Below are positions 28,942 through 37,239 of a stretch of 40,392 nt of DNA, one piece after another; position 1 is the stretch's first letter; each line of letters begins with the position of its first letter. The translations under genes were made by a program, and so were the position numbers. The stretch spans positions 1 to 40,392 of the forward strand of contig NZ_JAFCJM010000062.1 in assembly GCF_018130955.1 (NCBI RefSeq), in the 5' to 3' direction. The notes under the pieces were generated by a model. The model saw only the letters and a program-made list of their open reading frames with translations. It had not been told where the DNA came from and did no database searches. Origin of the DNA: Bradyrhizobium liaoningense. Its GTDB lineage: Bacteria > Pseudomonadota > Alphaproteobacteria > Rhizobiales > Xanthobacteraceae.

Positions 28942-29337
28942 ATGGCCGAACAAGGCAAGGCTGAGAGCAATGGCGCCTTCATCCGCCGCATCGCCGAAGT
29001 GCCCTGGCGCGAATTCCCCAACCATTTTGGCGGGGCGCTGTCGAAACCGCTGGTGATGCCGGAGAACTCGGGCTCGCGGCACATCGACTATCGCATCTCG
29101 ATGTACCAGCCGATGGCCTATGTCGCGCGCCATCATCACAAGGTGCAGGAGCAGGTCTATCACGTGCTCGAAGGCGAGGGGCTGATGGAGATCGCGGGAA
29201 AGAACCATGTCGTGCGCAAGCACGACGTGATCTTCCTGCCGCCCGGCGTCGAGCATGCAATCTCGAACTCTGGGCTGGTCGATCTCGTCTTCCTGGTCGT
29301 GACGTCGCCGGTGACGGACGACGAGAAGCCGGTGTGA
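28942..29337 (+). CDS. Cupin-domain protein
   Basis: A 131-residue single cupin, probably a small metal-dependent isomerase, dioxygenase or decarboxylase. Both cupin motifs are complete: HHHKVQEQVYHVLEGEG (His, His, Glu metal ligands) and PPGVEHAISNSG (fourth His ligand). It is cytoplasmic with no signal. The ATG follows a GGAGG at suitable spacing. It is the third gene of the ThDP-SDR-cupin operon and probably acts on the same metabolite, for example on an acyloin, oxo acid or lactone. The reaction cannot be told from sequence. Confidence 0.88.
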   Translation: MAEQGKAESNGAFIRRIAEVPWREFPNHFGGALSKPLVMPENSGSRHIDYRISMYQPMAYVARHHHKVQEQVYHVLEGEGLMEIAGKNHVVRKHDVIFLPPGVEHAISNSGLVDLVFLVVTSPVTDDEKPV

Positions 29338-29383
29338 GGATCGCGTCGCGTTAGCTGGACGAGTGCGCGCGGGACGCGAGGCG

Positions 29384-29659
29384 CTAGGCTTTTGGAAAAT
29401 CCTTGCGCATCGCGATCTCGGCGGCATCGCCCGGCGACAACACGCCTTCCTCGAAGGCGGCCTGCGGCTTGGTCATGATGTCGTAGAGCGAGATGCCCTT
29501 GATGGGCTTTGCCAGGAGCTCACGAACGCAGTCGGCGAGCGTGCCGTTGTAGACCATATAGGGCGGGCCGCGATCCCTGAGCCGCTCGCCTTTCAGCGAC
29601 GGCCATTTCTTCAGTTCAGCCGGCGCGTCGTACGCGATCGGCGTGCCTTCCCTAAACAT
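29384..29659 (-). CDS. Conserved-looking small protein of unknown function
   Basis: A 91-residue soluble protein without signal or membrane segment. It contains a compact pattern (PYMVYNGTLADCVRELLAKPIKGISLYDIMT) that looks like a real helical domain, and codon use matches the neighbours. I know no family name. The start ATG at 29659 is 8 nt from a hairpin (29667-29708) that would also contain its weak GGGG ribosome binding sequence. It converges on the cupin operon, 46 bp away, and lies downstream of the VOC gene on the same strand. Confidence 0.65.
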   Translation of the reverse strand: MFREGTPIAYDAPAELKKWPSLKGERLRDRGPPYMVYNGTLADCVRELLAKPIKGISLYDIMTKPQAAFEEGVLSPGDAAEIAMRKDFPKA

Positions 29660-29666
29660 GGTTTTG

Positions 29667-29708
29667 ACCCCGGTGGCTTGATCGACCGTAGTCTAGGGCC
29701 GCCGGGGT
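29667..29708. terminator. Hairpin between the VOC gene and the 91-residue gene
   Basis: ACCCCGGTGGC at 29667-29677 pairs with GCCGCCGGGGT at 29698-29708 (10 of 11 pairs plus a wobble), with a 20-nt loop. On the minus strand it lies 26 bp past the VOC stop and 8 nt before the next start codon. It could end VOC transcription or mask the next ribosome binding site. No T-run follows. Confidence 0.4.
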
Positions 29709-29734
29709 AAAAGCTTGTTAAAGAATTAGCTCAA

Positions 29735-30592
29735 CTACGCCGCAATGAAGGCCAGCAGGGTGCCATTGGCCTTTGCCGGCGGCACGCAGATCGCGGACCC
29801 GCTGCGCACACCGGCTGCACCAAGCGCCCTCTCGGTCGCCGCGAGATCGCCGCTGACGAGCACCAGCGCCGCACCGCCGCGTTCGGGAAGCCCAGAGAGC
29901 GACACGCCGGGATAACGCTTGCCGAGTTGGTCAAGTGTCAGGAAGACGAAGTCGGCGCGATCGCCGCCGGAAGGTACCGTGACGGCGCCGTCAGATTCCG
30001 CCTTCGCCTCGCGATCGATCAGGCGCGACAGATGCGCAGCGTCCTTCGCGGGTTCGGGCGATGCGATCAGCACCTGCTTCAGCCGTTTGGCGGCGTTGGC
30101 ATGCGTCATCAGCTCGGGGATCCACACCGTCTCGCGCGTCTTGTGCTGGCAGGCGAAGATGCGCACGCCGCCGGGCGCCTCCGCGACCGGCCACTGGAAG
30201 ACGCGGAACTTTGCCGCGGAGATGGTGCCATCAGGCAGCGTCACCGGGCGTTCGAAATCGACCGGACCGACCGGCGGAAAACCCTTGGCGCGGATCTCTT
30301 CGGCGCCGGCGGTGGAATCGACCGCCGTGAACGCGATGCGCTCGATGCCTTCGCCGCGCTTTTCGAGAAAGGCGCGCGCGGGAGCATTATGTTCTGTCGC
30401 AGCCAGCACGCCGAGCAATTCCATATAGTCGGGATCGAACATGATGGTGTAGTTGCCCGATCCCATATGCGCGCTGTGGGTACCGCGCGGCGAGACAGTG
30501 AAGCCGAGCCGTTTGTAGTTGTCGGCGGCCTTGTCGAGATCTTTCACCATGACCACGGCGTGGTCGATGCCAATGACGTTCTTGAGTGCCAT
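29735..30592 (-). CDS. Glyoxalase-like VOC-superfamily protein
   Basis: A 285-residue cytoplasmic protein with an N-terminal glyoxalase-like domain (GIDHAVVMVKDLDKAADNYKRLGFTVSPRG; GNYTIMFDPDYMELLG) and a second, weaker VOC-like half from about residue 130. His10, and Glu in MELLG, are at positions used for metal in this superfamily. The ATG at 30592, after GGGGAAAGAG, opens right before the first strand; an ATG at 30607 is possible. It is divergent from the FAD oxidoreductase gene (113 bp apart), hinting at shared control. Members are often annotated only as 'glyoxalase-like'; substrate unknown. Confidence 0.85.
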   Translation of the reverse strand: MALKNVIGIDHAVVMVKDLDKAADNYKRLGFTVSPRGTHSAHMGSGNYTIMFDPDYMELLGVLAATEHNAPARAFLEKRGEGIERIAFTAVDSTAGAEEIRAKGFPPVGPVDFERPVTLPDGTISAAKFRVFQWPVAEAPGGVRIFACQHKTRETVWIPELMTHANAAKRLKQVLIASPEPAKDAAHLSRLIDREAKAESDGAVTVPSGGDRADFVFLTLDQLGKRYPGVSLSGLPERGGAALVLVSGDLAATERALGAAGVRSGSAICVPPAKANGTLLAFIAA

Positions 30593-30704
30593 CTCTTTCC
30601 CCGGCATGAATGGATGGATTAAGCTGTGAGATACGACAACGCACCTGCAAGCCGGTGTCAACTGCAGCCGTTGCAGATGCGCCATCTCATGACGACTGGG
30701 ACAA

Positions 30705-32015
30705 ATGATGATGCAGACTTCACCCGTGAACTGGCCGAATTCGCTGTGGGCGGCCGTGACGCCGCAGGGGCCGGAATTGCCGGAGCTGGTCGGCACAGAG
30801 ACCGCCGACGTAGTCGTGGTCGGCGGCGGCTTTACGGGCTTGTCGACGGCGCTGCATTTGCGCGAAGCCGGTGTCGATGTCGCGATCGTCGAGGCCGCGG
30901 AGCCGGGTTGGGGCGCCTCGGGCCGCAACAACGGCCAGGTGATTCCGACACTGTCGCGGCCGGATCCGGAGGATATCGTTGCCCGGCACGGCGCCGTCGG
31001 AGAACGCTTCGTCGGTCTGTTGCGCGACAGCGCTTCGACATTGTTCGACGTTGCGCGGCGCTACAAGATCGAAGCTGAGCAGGAGCAGGCCGGCTGGGTG
31101 CAGCCGGTGCATTCGCCGGGCCGGATCAAGATCGCCGAACGGCGGGTGCGGCAATGGTCGAAATTCGGCGCGCCGGTCGAGCTGCTGTCGCGCGACCAGG
31201 CCAGGGACATGCTGGGCTCCGACGCCTGGCATGGCGGCTTCTGGAACAGGACGGGCGGCCACATCAATCCGCTCGCACTAGCGCGCGGGCTTGCGCGCGC
31301 GGTGCTTGGGCTTGGCGCGCGCATTTATGCGCGCTCGCCTGCCATGAGCTTTGAACGACGCAACGACCGATGGGTGGTGAAGACGGCGAAGGGCGAGATT
31401 TCCGGCCGCGCGCTGGTGATGGCCACCAACGCCTATAGCGGCGAGTTTTCCAAATCGCTGGTGCCCGACATTGCGCATGAGGTGATGCCGGTCCTGTCCT
31501 GGCAGATGGCGACGCAGCCGCTCTCGGACAACGTCCGCAAGACCATCATTCCCGCGCGGAAGGCGATGTCGGATACCCATGGCGAGCTTTATTTCGCGCG
31601 TTACGACGCCCGCAACCGGCTGGTCACCGGAGGTGCCGTGATCGTGCCCGGCAACAAGGCGGAGCGGCTGAAAGCGCGCGTCGCCGAGCGCTTGCAGCGG
31701 CTGTGGCCGCAGATCGGCGAGGTCAGCTTCGACTATGTCTGGAACGGCTATGTCGGCATGACCACCGACTACATGCCGCGCTTCCACAAGCTTGGGCCAA
31801 ATGCCTATGGCTGGACCGGTTGCAATGGGCGGGCCGTGGCGCTGACCATGGCGCTCGGCGGCGAACTGGCCAAGGCCGTGCGAGGCGTGCCGGAGGGCGA
31901 GTTGGCACTGCCGTTCACCGAGCCCGTGACGATCCCGGCGCATGGCTTGCTGCGCAAGGTCGCCGTGTTGAAGCTGCTGCTCTACCGCTACCGTGACGCG
32001 AGGGAAGTCGCCTAG
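30705..32015 (+). CDS. FAD-dependent amine oxidase (DAO family, PuuB-like)
   Basis: A 436-residue flavoprotein of the D-amino-acid-oxidase fold, expected to oxidise a C-N bond. The FAD dinucleotide fold is VVVVGGGFTGLSTALHLREAGVDVAIVEAAEPGWGASGRNNGQV, and GYVGMTTDYMPRF and WTGCNGRAVALTMALGGELA form the C-terminal flavin contacts. The closest general type is gamma-glutamylputrescine oxidase (PuuB/YcjC-like). The start has three consecutive ATG codons at 30705-30713. It converges on the peptide-type ABC operon, sharing a CTAG in which both stop codons overlap (32012-32015). That importer could supply its amine or peptide substrate. Confidence 0.87.
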   Translation: MMMQTSPVNWPNSLWAAVTPQGPELPELVGTETADVVVVGGGFTGLSTALHLREAGVDVAIVEAAEPGWGASGRNNGQVIPTLSRPDPEDIVARHGAVGERFVGLLRDSASTLFDVARRYKIEAEQEQAGWVQPVHSPGRIKIAERRVRQWSKFGAPVELLSRDQARDMLGSDAWHGGFWNRTGGHINPLALARGLARAVLGLGARIYARSPAMSFERRNDRWVVKTAKGEISGRALVMATNAYSGEFSKSLVPDIAHEVMPVLSWQMATQPLSDNVRKTIIPARKAMSDTHGELYFARYDARNRLVTGGAVIVPGNKAERLKARVAERLQRLWPQIGEVSFDYVWNGYVGMTTDYMPRFHKLGPNAYGWTGCNGRAVALTMALGGELAKAVRGVPEGELALPFTEPVTIPAHGLLRKVAVLKLLLYRYRDAREVA

Positions 32016-33640
32016 GACACCGCCGCCTCGTGCTGTGCGGAAAACTCACCGCCGGGCACGGCGGCGATGAGCGCCTGCGTGTAGGGATGCTGGGGGCTGC
32101 CGAACACGTCGGCGACCAGTCCGTGCTCGACGATCTCGCCTTCCTTCATCACCGCGACGAGGTCGCAGACCTGGGCTGCGACGCGCAGATCGTGGGTGAT
32201 GAAGACGATGGAGAGCCCGAGCCGCTCGCGCAGCTCACCGAGCAGTTTTAGCACCTGCGCCTGCACGGAAACATCGAGCGCCGAGACCGGCTCGTCCGCG
32301 ACCAGCACGTCCGGCTTCAAGGCGAGCGCTCGCGCGAGCCCGATGCGCTGGCGCTGGCCGCCGGAGAATTCATGCGGAAAGCGGTCGCCGGCGGAGGGAT
32401 CGAGCCCGACCAGCTCGAACAGTTTTTTGGCCTCCGCAATCGCCGTGGCGCGTGGGGTGCCGTGCACGATCGGGCCCTGCGCGACCAGCTCGGCCGCCTT
32501 GCGCCGCGGATTGAGCGAAGCAAACGGATCCTGAAACACCATCTGGATGTGCTGGGTCTCGCGGCGGACCTCGTCGCGCGGCATTTTCGCCCAGTTCTTG
32601 CCGTCGATCAGGATCGCGCCGGTATCGGGATCGATCAGCCGCACGATGCAGCGCGCCAGTGTCGACTTGCCCGAGCCGGATTCGCCGACGATGCCGAGCG
32701 TGGCGCCCTTCGGCAGGTGGAGCGAGGCGTCTTTCACCGCCGCCGTAACGCGCGGGCCGCGGCCGAGAAAGCCGCCGGTGCGGTAGGTTTTCGAGACGTT
32801 GGCGATGGTGAGAATGCTGTCCGAGGACAACGGCCGCGGCGGTGGCGCCTTCAACGGCGGCACGGCGGCAATGAGCTGCCTGGTGTAGGGATGGGTCGGG
32901 TGATTCAACACCGCCTCGGCAGTCCCCTGTTCGACGATCTTGCCGTGCTGCATCACCACGACACGATCGGCAATCTCGGCGACGACACCGAAATCATGGG
33001 TGATGAACAGCACCGCCGTCTTCTTGCGCTGTTGCAGGTCGCGGATCAGCTTCAGGATCTGCGCCTGGGTCGTGACGTCGAGCGCCGTGGTCGGCTCGTC
33101 CGCGATCAGGAGCTTTGGATCGAGCGCGAGCGCCATGGCGATCATGGCGCGCTGGCGCTGGCCGCCTGACAATTCGTGCGGATAGGCTTTTGCCGCCGTT
33201 TTGGGATCGAGGATGCGGACATCAGCCAGCAAGGCCAGAACGCGGGCGTTGATGTCAGCCCTGGACAATCTTGTGTGAACCGAGAACATCTCGGCCACCT
33301 GGTCGCCGATGGTGCGCAGCGGATTGAGCGCAGTCATCGGTTCCTGGAAGATCATGGCGATGCCGGCGCCGCGCACCTCGCGCATCTCCGCCGGTGTGAC
33401 GGCACAGAGATCGTGGCCGTCAAACATCATCCGACCGGTCTCGATCTTGACCTCGTTCGGCAGCAGCTGCATGACGGCGTTGGCCATCATCGACTTGCCG
33501 GAGCCGGATTCACCGACGACGCAAAGAATCTCGTTGGAGGCAATCGAGAGCGAGACATCATTCAGGGCATGCGTGCGGTCGGCGCCCTTGGGCAGGCGCA
33601 CGCCGAGGCCTTCCAGCGACAGGATCGGGGCGTCGCTCAT
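32012..33640 (-). CDS. Peptide-type ABC transporter ATPase, DppD-DppF fusion
   Basis: A 542-residue protein with two complete ABC domains in tandem. The first has GESGSGKSMMANAV, LSGGQRQRAMIAMAL and LLIADEPTTALDVT; the second GESGSGKSTLARCI, FSGGQRQRIGLARAL and VLVADEPVSALDVS. Each ends with the oligopeptide-transporter C-terminal tail, HPYTRQLIAAVPPL and HPYTQALIAAVPGG. It energises the peptide importer as a single chain in place of separate DppD and DppF. The ATG at 33640 overlaps the DppC-like stop (ATGA); longer upstream frames are not coding. Last gene of the operon. Confidence 0.92.
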   Translation of the reverse strand: MSDAPILSLEGLGVRLPKGADRTHALNDVSLSIASNEILCVVGESGSGKSMMANAVMQLLPNEVKIETGRMMFDGHDLCAVTPAEMREVRGAGIAMIFQEPMTALNPLRTIGDQVAEMFSVHTRLSRADINARVLALLADVRILDPKTAAKAYPHELSGGQRQRAMIAMALALDPKLLIADEPTTALDVTTQAQILKLIRDLQQRKKTAVLFITHDFGVVAEIADRVVVMQHGKIVEQGTAEAVLNHPTHPYTRQLIAAVPPLKAPPPRPLSSDSILTIANVSKTYRTGGFLGRGPRVTAAVKDASLHLPKGATLGIVGESGSGKSTLARCIVRLIDPDTGAILIDGKNWAKMPRDEVRRETQHIQMVFQDPFASLNPRRKAAELVAQGPIVHGTPRATAIAEAKKLFELVGLDPSAGDRFPHEFSGGQRQRIGLARALALKPDVLVADEPVSALDVSVQAQVLKLLGELRERLGLSIVFITHDLRVAAQVCDLVAVMKEGEIVEHGLVADVFGSPQHPYTQALIAAVPGGEFSAQHEAAVS

Positions 33641-34467
33641 CGGCTCTTCAGCCTCGGATTGAGCGCATCGTTGAGGCCCTGGCCGACCAGCGACACCGCG
33701 AGCACGGTGACGAGGATGGCGATGCCGGGGATGGCCGAGACGTACCATTGCACCCGCAACACGTCGCGCCCGAGGCCGATGAGATTGCCCCAGGAGGCGA
33801 CGTTGGGATCGGATAGCCGCAGGAAGGCGAGCGCGCTCTCAAGCAGGATCGAGAGCGCCATTACCACGCTGGCATAGACGATGACGGGCGGGAGCGCGTT
33901 AGGCAGGATCTCGCCGAGGATGAGCTGGAGGTCTCTCATGCCGAGGGTGCGGCCGGCCTGCACGAATTCGCGGTTGCGCAGCGACAGGAACTCGGCGCGG
34001 GTCAACCGCGCCGGCGCGGGCCAGGACACCACGCCGATGGCGATCGTCACCGTGGTCAGCGTCGAGCCGAACACGGCGACGAGCACGAGCAGCAGCACGA
34101 AGTTCGGCAGAGTCTGGAAGGCTTCCGTGATCCGCATCAGGATGTTGTCGACCCAGCCGCCATAATAGCCGGCGAAGGCGCCGATCAGCGTGCCGATGGC
34201 AATCGCGATCGCAGTGGCGACGCCGCCGATCAGCAGCGAGATGCGTGAGCCGTAGAAGATCTGGGCGGCGATATCGCGGCCTGAATTGTCGGTGCCGAGC
34301 GGAAAGCGCGGGTTGGTGAATGGCCAGACCAGCGGCCGGCCGGCGAGCGCCAGCGGATCGCGCGGATAGAGGATGCCGGCGCTGATCGCCATCGCGATCA
34401 CGACCAGCAGCAGCACGAGCCCGATCACGGCGGCGGGGCTGCGAAAATAGCGCTTTGCTGCGTCCAT
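33637..34467 (-). CDS. Peptide-type ABC transporter permease (DppC-like)
   Basis: A 276-residue membrane protein with an N-terminal helix followed by the BPD_transp_1 fold. It contains PLVWPFTNPRFPLGTDNSGRDIAAQIFYGSRISLLIG, the DppC hallmark, and the EAA loop GRTLGMRDLQLILGEILPNALPPVIV that docks with the ATPase. About six membrane segments. It lies 1 bp after the DppB-like stop and overlaps the ATPase start, so the genes are translationally coupled. Substrate range (peptides, nickel, glutathione or sugars) cannot be told from the permease. Confidence 0.92.
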   Translation of the reverse strand: MDAAKRYFRSPAAVIGLVLLLVVIAMAISAGILYPRDPLALAGRPLVWPFTNPRFPLGTDNSGRDIAAQIFYGSRISLLIGGVATAIAIAIGTLIGAFAGYYGGWVDNILMRITEAFQTLPNFVLLLVLVAVFGSTLTTVTIAIGVVSWPAPARLTRAEFLSLRNREFVQAGRTLGMRDLQLILGEILPNALPPVIVYASVVMALSILLESALAFLRLSDPNVASWGNLIGLGRDVLRVQWYVSAIPGIAILVTVLAVSLVGQGLNDALNPRLKSR

Positions 34468-34468
34468 C

Positions 34469-35446
34469 TCAGCCCTCCGCCGAAATGCGCGGGTCGAGCC
34501 GCGCGTAGAGGAGGTCGACCACGAAATTCACTGTGATCACGAGCAGGGCCGAGACGAAGACGATGCCGAGCAGCGTGTTGAGGTCGCGCTGGATCACGGA
34601 TTCATAGGCGAGCCGTCCGAGGCCGGGCAGGGAGAACACGCTCTCCACCACGACCGAGCCGCCGAGCATGGTGCCGGCCTGCAGGCCGATCAGCGTGACC
34701 ATCGGCAGCAGCGCGTTGCGCAGCACGTGGCCCATCACGACGCGGGTCTCGTCGAGCCCTTTTGCGCGGGCGGTGCGGACATAGTCGAGGTTGAGCACCT
34801 CCAGCATCGAGGCGCGCATGATGCGCAGGTAGATTGCGAGGAAGATCAGGCCCAGCGTCAGCGTCGGCAGGATGAGGTGCCGCGCGATGTCGAGCACGCG
34901 CCAAAACCCGCTCTGCACCTGGCCGATATCCTCAAAGCCGCCGGCGGGCAGCCATTGCAAATAGATCGAGAACACCACGATCGCCATCAGGCCGAACCAG
35001 AACGACGGTGTCGCGTAGAAGATCAGGCCCAGCGTCGAGATCAGCGTATCCGGCCATTTGTTGACGGCGCGCGAGGCGATCACGCCGAACACGAGGCCGA
35101 AGAAGAAGGCAAAGGAGAGCGAGGCCGTCATCAAGAGAATGGTCGGCGGTAGCCGCTCGAGAATCACGGTCGCGACCGGCTTGCCGTAGATCGAGGAGAA
35201 GCCGAGATCGAGCTGCACCAGGCGCCAGAGATAGTTGGCGAGTTGCGCGGGAAGCGACAAATCGAGCCCGTAGAATTTTCGCAAGTCCCGGGCGGTTGCG
35301 GCATCGCCGCCGCCCATCTGGGCCATGAGTGCGTCCACGGTGTCTCCCGGCGCGAATTGCAGCAGCAGGAAGACGCCGATCAGGATCAAAAACAGGGTTG
35401 GGATCGAGGCGGCGAGCCGCCGCCCCGCAAGGCTCAGGATGCGCAT
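34469..35446 (-). CDS. Peptide-type ABC transporter permease (DppB-like)
   Basis: A 325-residue inner-membrane permease with about six membrane segments. DppB signatures are the N-terminal RRLAASIPTLFLILIGVFLLLQFAPGD, the EAA-type loop ARTARAKGLDETRVVMGHVLRNALLPMVTLIGLQAG, and VVVESVFSLPGLGRLAYESVIQRD near the end. It pairs with the DppC-like permease to form the channel. The start is 24 bp after the binding-protein stop. Typical length. Confidence 0.92.
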   Translation of the reverse strand: MRILSLAGRRLAASIPTLFLILIGVFLLLQFAPGDTVDALMAQMGGGDAATARDLRKFYGLDLSLPAQLANYLWRLVQLDLGFSSIYGKPVATVILERLPPTILLMTASLSFAFFFGLVFGVIASRAVNKWPDTLISTLGLIFYATPSFWFGLMAIVVFSIYLQWLPAGGFEDIGQVQSGFWRVLDIARHLILPTLTLGLIFLAIYLRIMRASMLEVLNLDYVRTARAKGLDETRVVMGHVLRNALLPMVTLIGLQAGTMLGGSVVVESVFSLPGLGRLAYESVIQRDLNTLLGIVFVSALLVITVNFVVDLLYARLDPRISAEG

Positions 35447-35470
35447 GGCATCATCTTGACGAAAAACGCG

Positions 35471-37087
35471 TCACGCGGAAAGCCAAAGATCGTGCCAGCT
35501 CGACGAGCCCCAGCGCGGGGTGTTGGAGTGGTTGCGGGCCTTGGCCGAGATGACGGTGACAAAAATCTGCTCGATCGGCATCCAGACCGGCAGCTCGGTG
35601 TTCACCTCCTTGACGAACTCGGCATAGAGCGCCTTGCGCTTGGCCGCATCGAGCTCGGTGAGGGCGTTGTCGATGGTGGTGTCGACCTGCTTGTCCTCCC
35701 AGCCCCACTGGTTGGTCCAGGGCGCGCCCTTGGGCTGGCCGGAGCGATACCACACCGTGGTCGAGACCGCGGGATCGTTGCGGTACTGGTGCCAGCCGGT
35801 GGCGAGATCGAAGGCGTGCTCGTCATAGACCTGCTTGAGGAAGCCACCGCCATCATTGCGGACGATTTCCACCGTGATGCCGACGTCCTTCAGCGACTGC
35901 TGGATGAAGGTCGACCACAGCGAGATGTCCTCGCCCCACGGCGCGGGCAGCAGCTTGAGCGAGAAGCGCGCGCCGCCGGCGCCGGCCTTGAAGCCGGCCT
36001 CGTCCAGCAGGGCCGCTGCCTTGGCCTTGTCGTAGGGATATTGCGGCGTGTCCGTGCCGGGATAGAAGTCCGTCGAGGTGGACGGGATCGGGCCAGTGCC
36101 GAGTTTGGCGAAATCGCCCAAAAAATTCTCGATGAAGAAGGGCACGTTGATCGCGTGCGCGATCGCGCGGCGCACGCGGATGTCGGACAATTCCTTGCGG
36201 CGGAAGTTGAACTCGATGGTGTTGGTGCGCGCGTTGCCCTCGTTGCCCTTGGTGGTGGCGATGAAGCGCTTGTCCTTGCCGAGCCGCGCCATGTCGGAGA
36301 TGGTCAGGCTCGAGAACGGGCAATACTGCAACTCGCCGGCCTCGAGCTGTGCCGCGGCTGCCGAACGGTCGGTGATCACCTTCCAGACGATGCGGTCGAG
36401 ATAGGGCGCGTTCGAACGCCAGTAATCCGGGTTGCGGTCGGCGATGATGTACTGGCCACGCTCGTATTTGACGAACTTGAACGGACCGGTGCCGACGGGG
36501 GCAAGGTTGGTCGGGTTCTGCCTGATGTCGCCGCTCTCGTAGAGATGCTTTGCCGAGATGTAGCCGAGGTCGGGCAGCGCCCGCAGCAGCAGGTTGAGCG
36601 GCATCGGCCGCTCGTAGCGGAACACCGCAGTCTGCGGATCGGGCGTATCGACGGCGGTGAGGAAGAGCTGCAGCGTCGAGCCGTAGTTCAAGATCTTCTT
36701 CCACATGTTCATCGCGGTGAACTCGACATCCGCTGATGTGAAAGGTTTTCCGTCGTGCCAGGTGACGCCCTTGCGCAGCTTGAAGGTGATGGTCTTGCCG
36801 TCGGCTGAGGACTCCCAGCTCTCGGCGAGCACGCCGACCGGCTTGCCGTCGGCGTCGAGGTCGACCAGGCTCTCCTGGATCTTGCCGCTGATGATGTAGA
36901 CGCCGGTGGAAGCCTGGATGCTCGGGTTGAGCTGGCGCTGCTCGGCGCCGTAATGGACGTTGAACACGCCGCCCTTCTTCGGGGCCTCCTGCGCAAACGC
37001 CCGCATCGGGTTGATGACGTTGGCGGCAATCGCGGCCGACGTCAGCAGGGCCGTGCGGCGGTTGATTTCCAGGCGAGTCAAATCCAT
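35471..37087 (-). CDS. Peptide-type ABC substrate-binding protein (SBP_bac_5), Tat-like signal
   Basis: A 538-residue periplasmic binding protein of the DppA/OppA (family 5) type. The signal NRRTALLTSAAIAANV has the twin-arginine look, with cleavage near RAFAQ. The mature part shows GKIQESLVDLDADGKPVGVLAESWESSADGKTITFKLRKGVTWHDGKPFTSADVEF, the standard family-5 opening. First gene of a four-gene operon with two permeases and a fused ATPase. Ligand unknown; family members bind di- or oligopeptides, opines, glutathione or nickel. The upstream 152 bp contains a TTTGCGCAAA palindrome. Confidence 0.92.
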   Translation of the reverse strand: MDLTRLEINRRTALLTSAAIAANVINPMRAFAQEAPKKGGVFNVHYGAEQRQLNPSIQASTGVYIISGKIQESLVDLDADGKPVGVLAESWESSADGKTITFKLRKGVTWHDGKPFTSADVEFTAMNMWKKILNYGSTLQLFLTAVDTPDPQTAVFRYERPMPLNLLLRALPDLGYISAKHLYESGDIRQNPTNLAPVGTGPFKFVKYERGQYIIADRNPDYWRSNAPYLDRIVWKVITDRSAAAAQLEAGELQYCPFSSLTISDMARLGKDKRFIATTKGNEGNARTNTIEFNFRRKELSDIRVRRAIAHAINVPFFIENFLGDFAKLGTGPIPSTSTDFYPGTDTPQYPYDKAKAAALLDEAGFKAGAGGARFSLKLLPAPWGEDISLWSTFIQQSLKDVGITVEIVRNDGGGFLKQVYDEHAFDLATGWHQYRNDPAVSTTVWYRSGQPKGAPWTNQWGWEDKQVDTTIDNALTELDAAKRKALYAEFVKEVNTELPVWMPIEQIFVTVISAKARNHSNTPRWGSSSWHDLWLSA

Positions 37088-37185
37088 TCGACTTCTCCGA
37101 TTGACTTTCTTGGGCCGGGCTATGCGGCCGAACGGTTCCCTATCTACGCCGGACGGGCGCTCAAGTCATTTTGAAATCTACGAGA

Positions 37186-37195
37186 TTTGCGCAAA
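37186..37195. promoter_or_regulatory. TTTGCGCAAA palindrome and CGCAAAAT direct repeats upstream of the peptide-importer operon
   Basis: A perfect 10-bp palindrome about 99 bp upstream of the binding-protein start. It overlaps the first of two direct repeats CGCAAAAT at 37190-37197 and 37203-37210, a 13-bp period. Helically phased near-palindromes of this kind suit an Lrp/AsnC-like or other dimeric regulator. No regulator gene adjoins it. Confidence 0.35.
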
Positions 37196-37239
37196 ATCCT
37201 TCCGCAAAATGGCGCAGACTCGCGTTGTGGCTCGTGGCC

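Noticed and set aside
35243..36736. A 497-residue plus-strand frame opposite the peptide binding protein
   Set aside because: Shadow of the family-5 binding protein and DppB-like genes; no signal or domain of its own.
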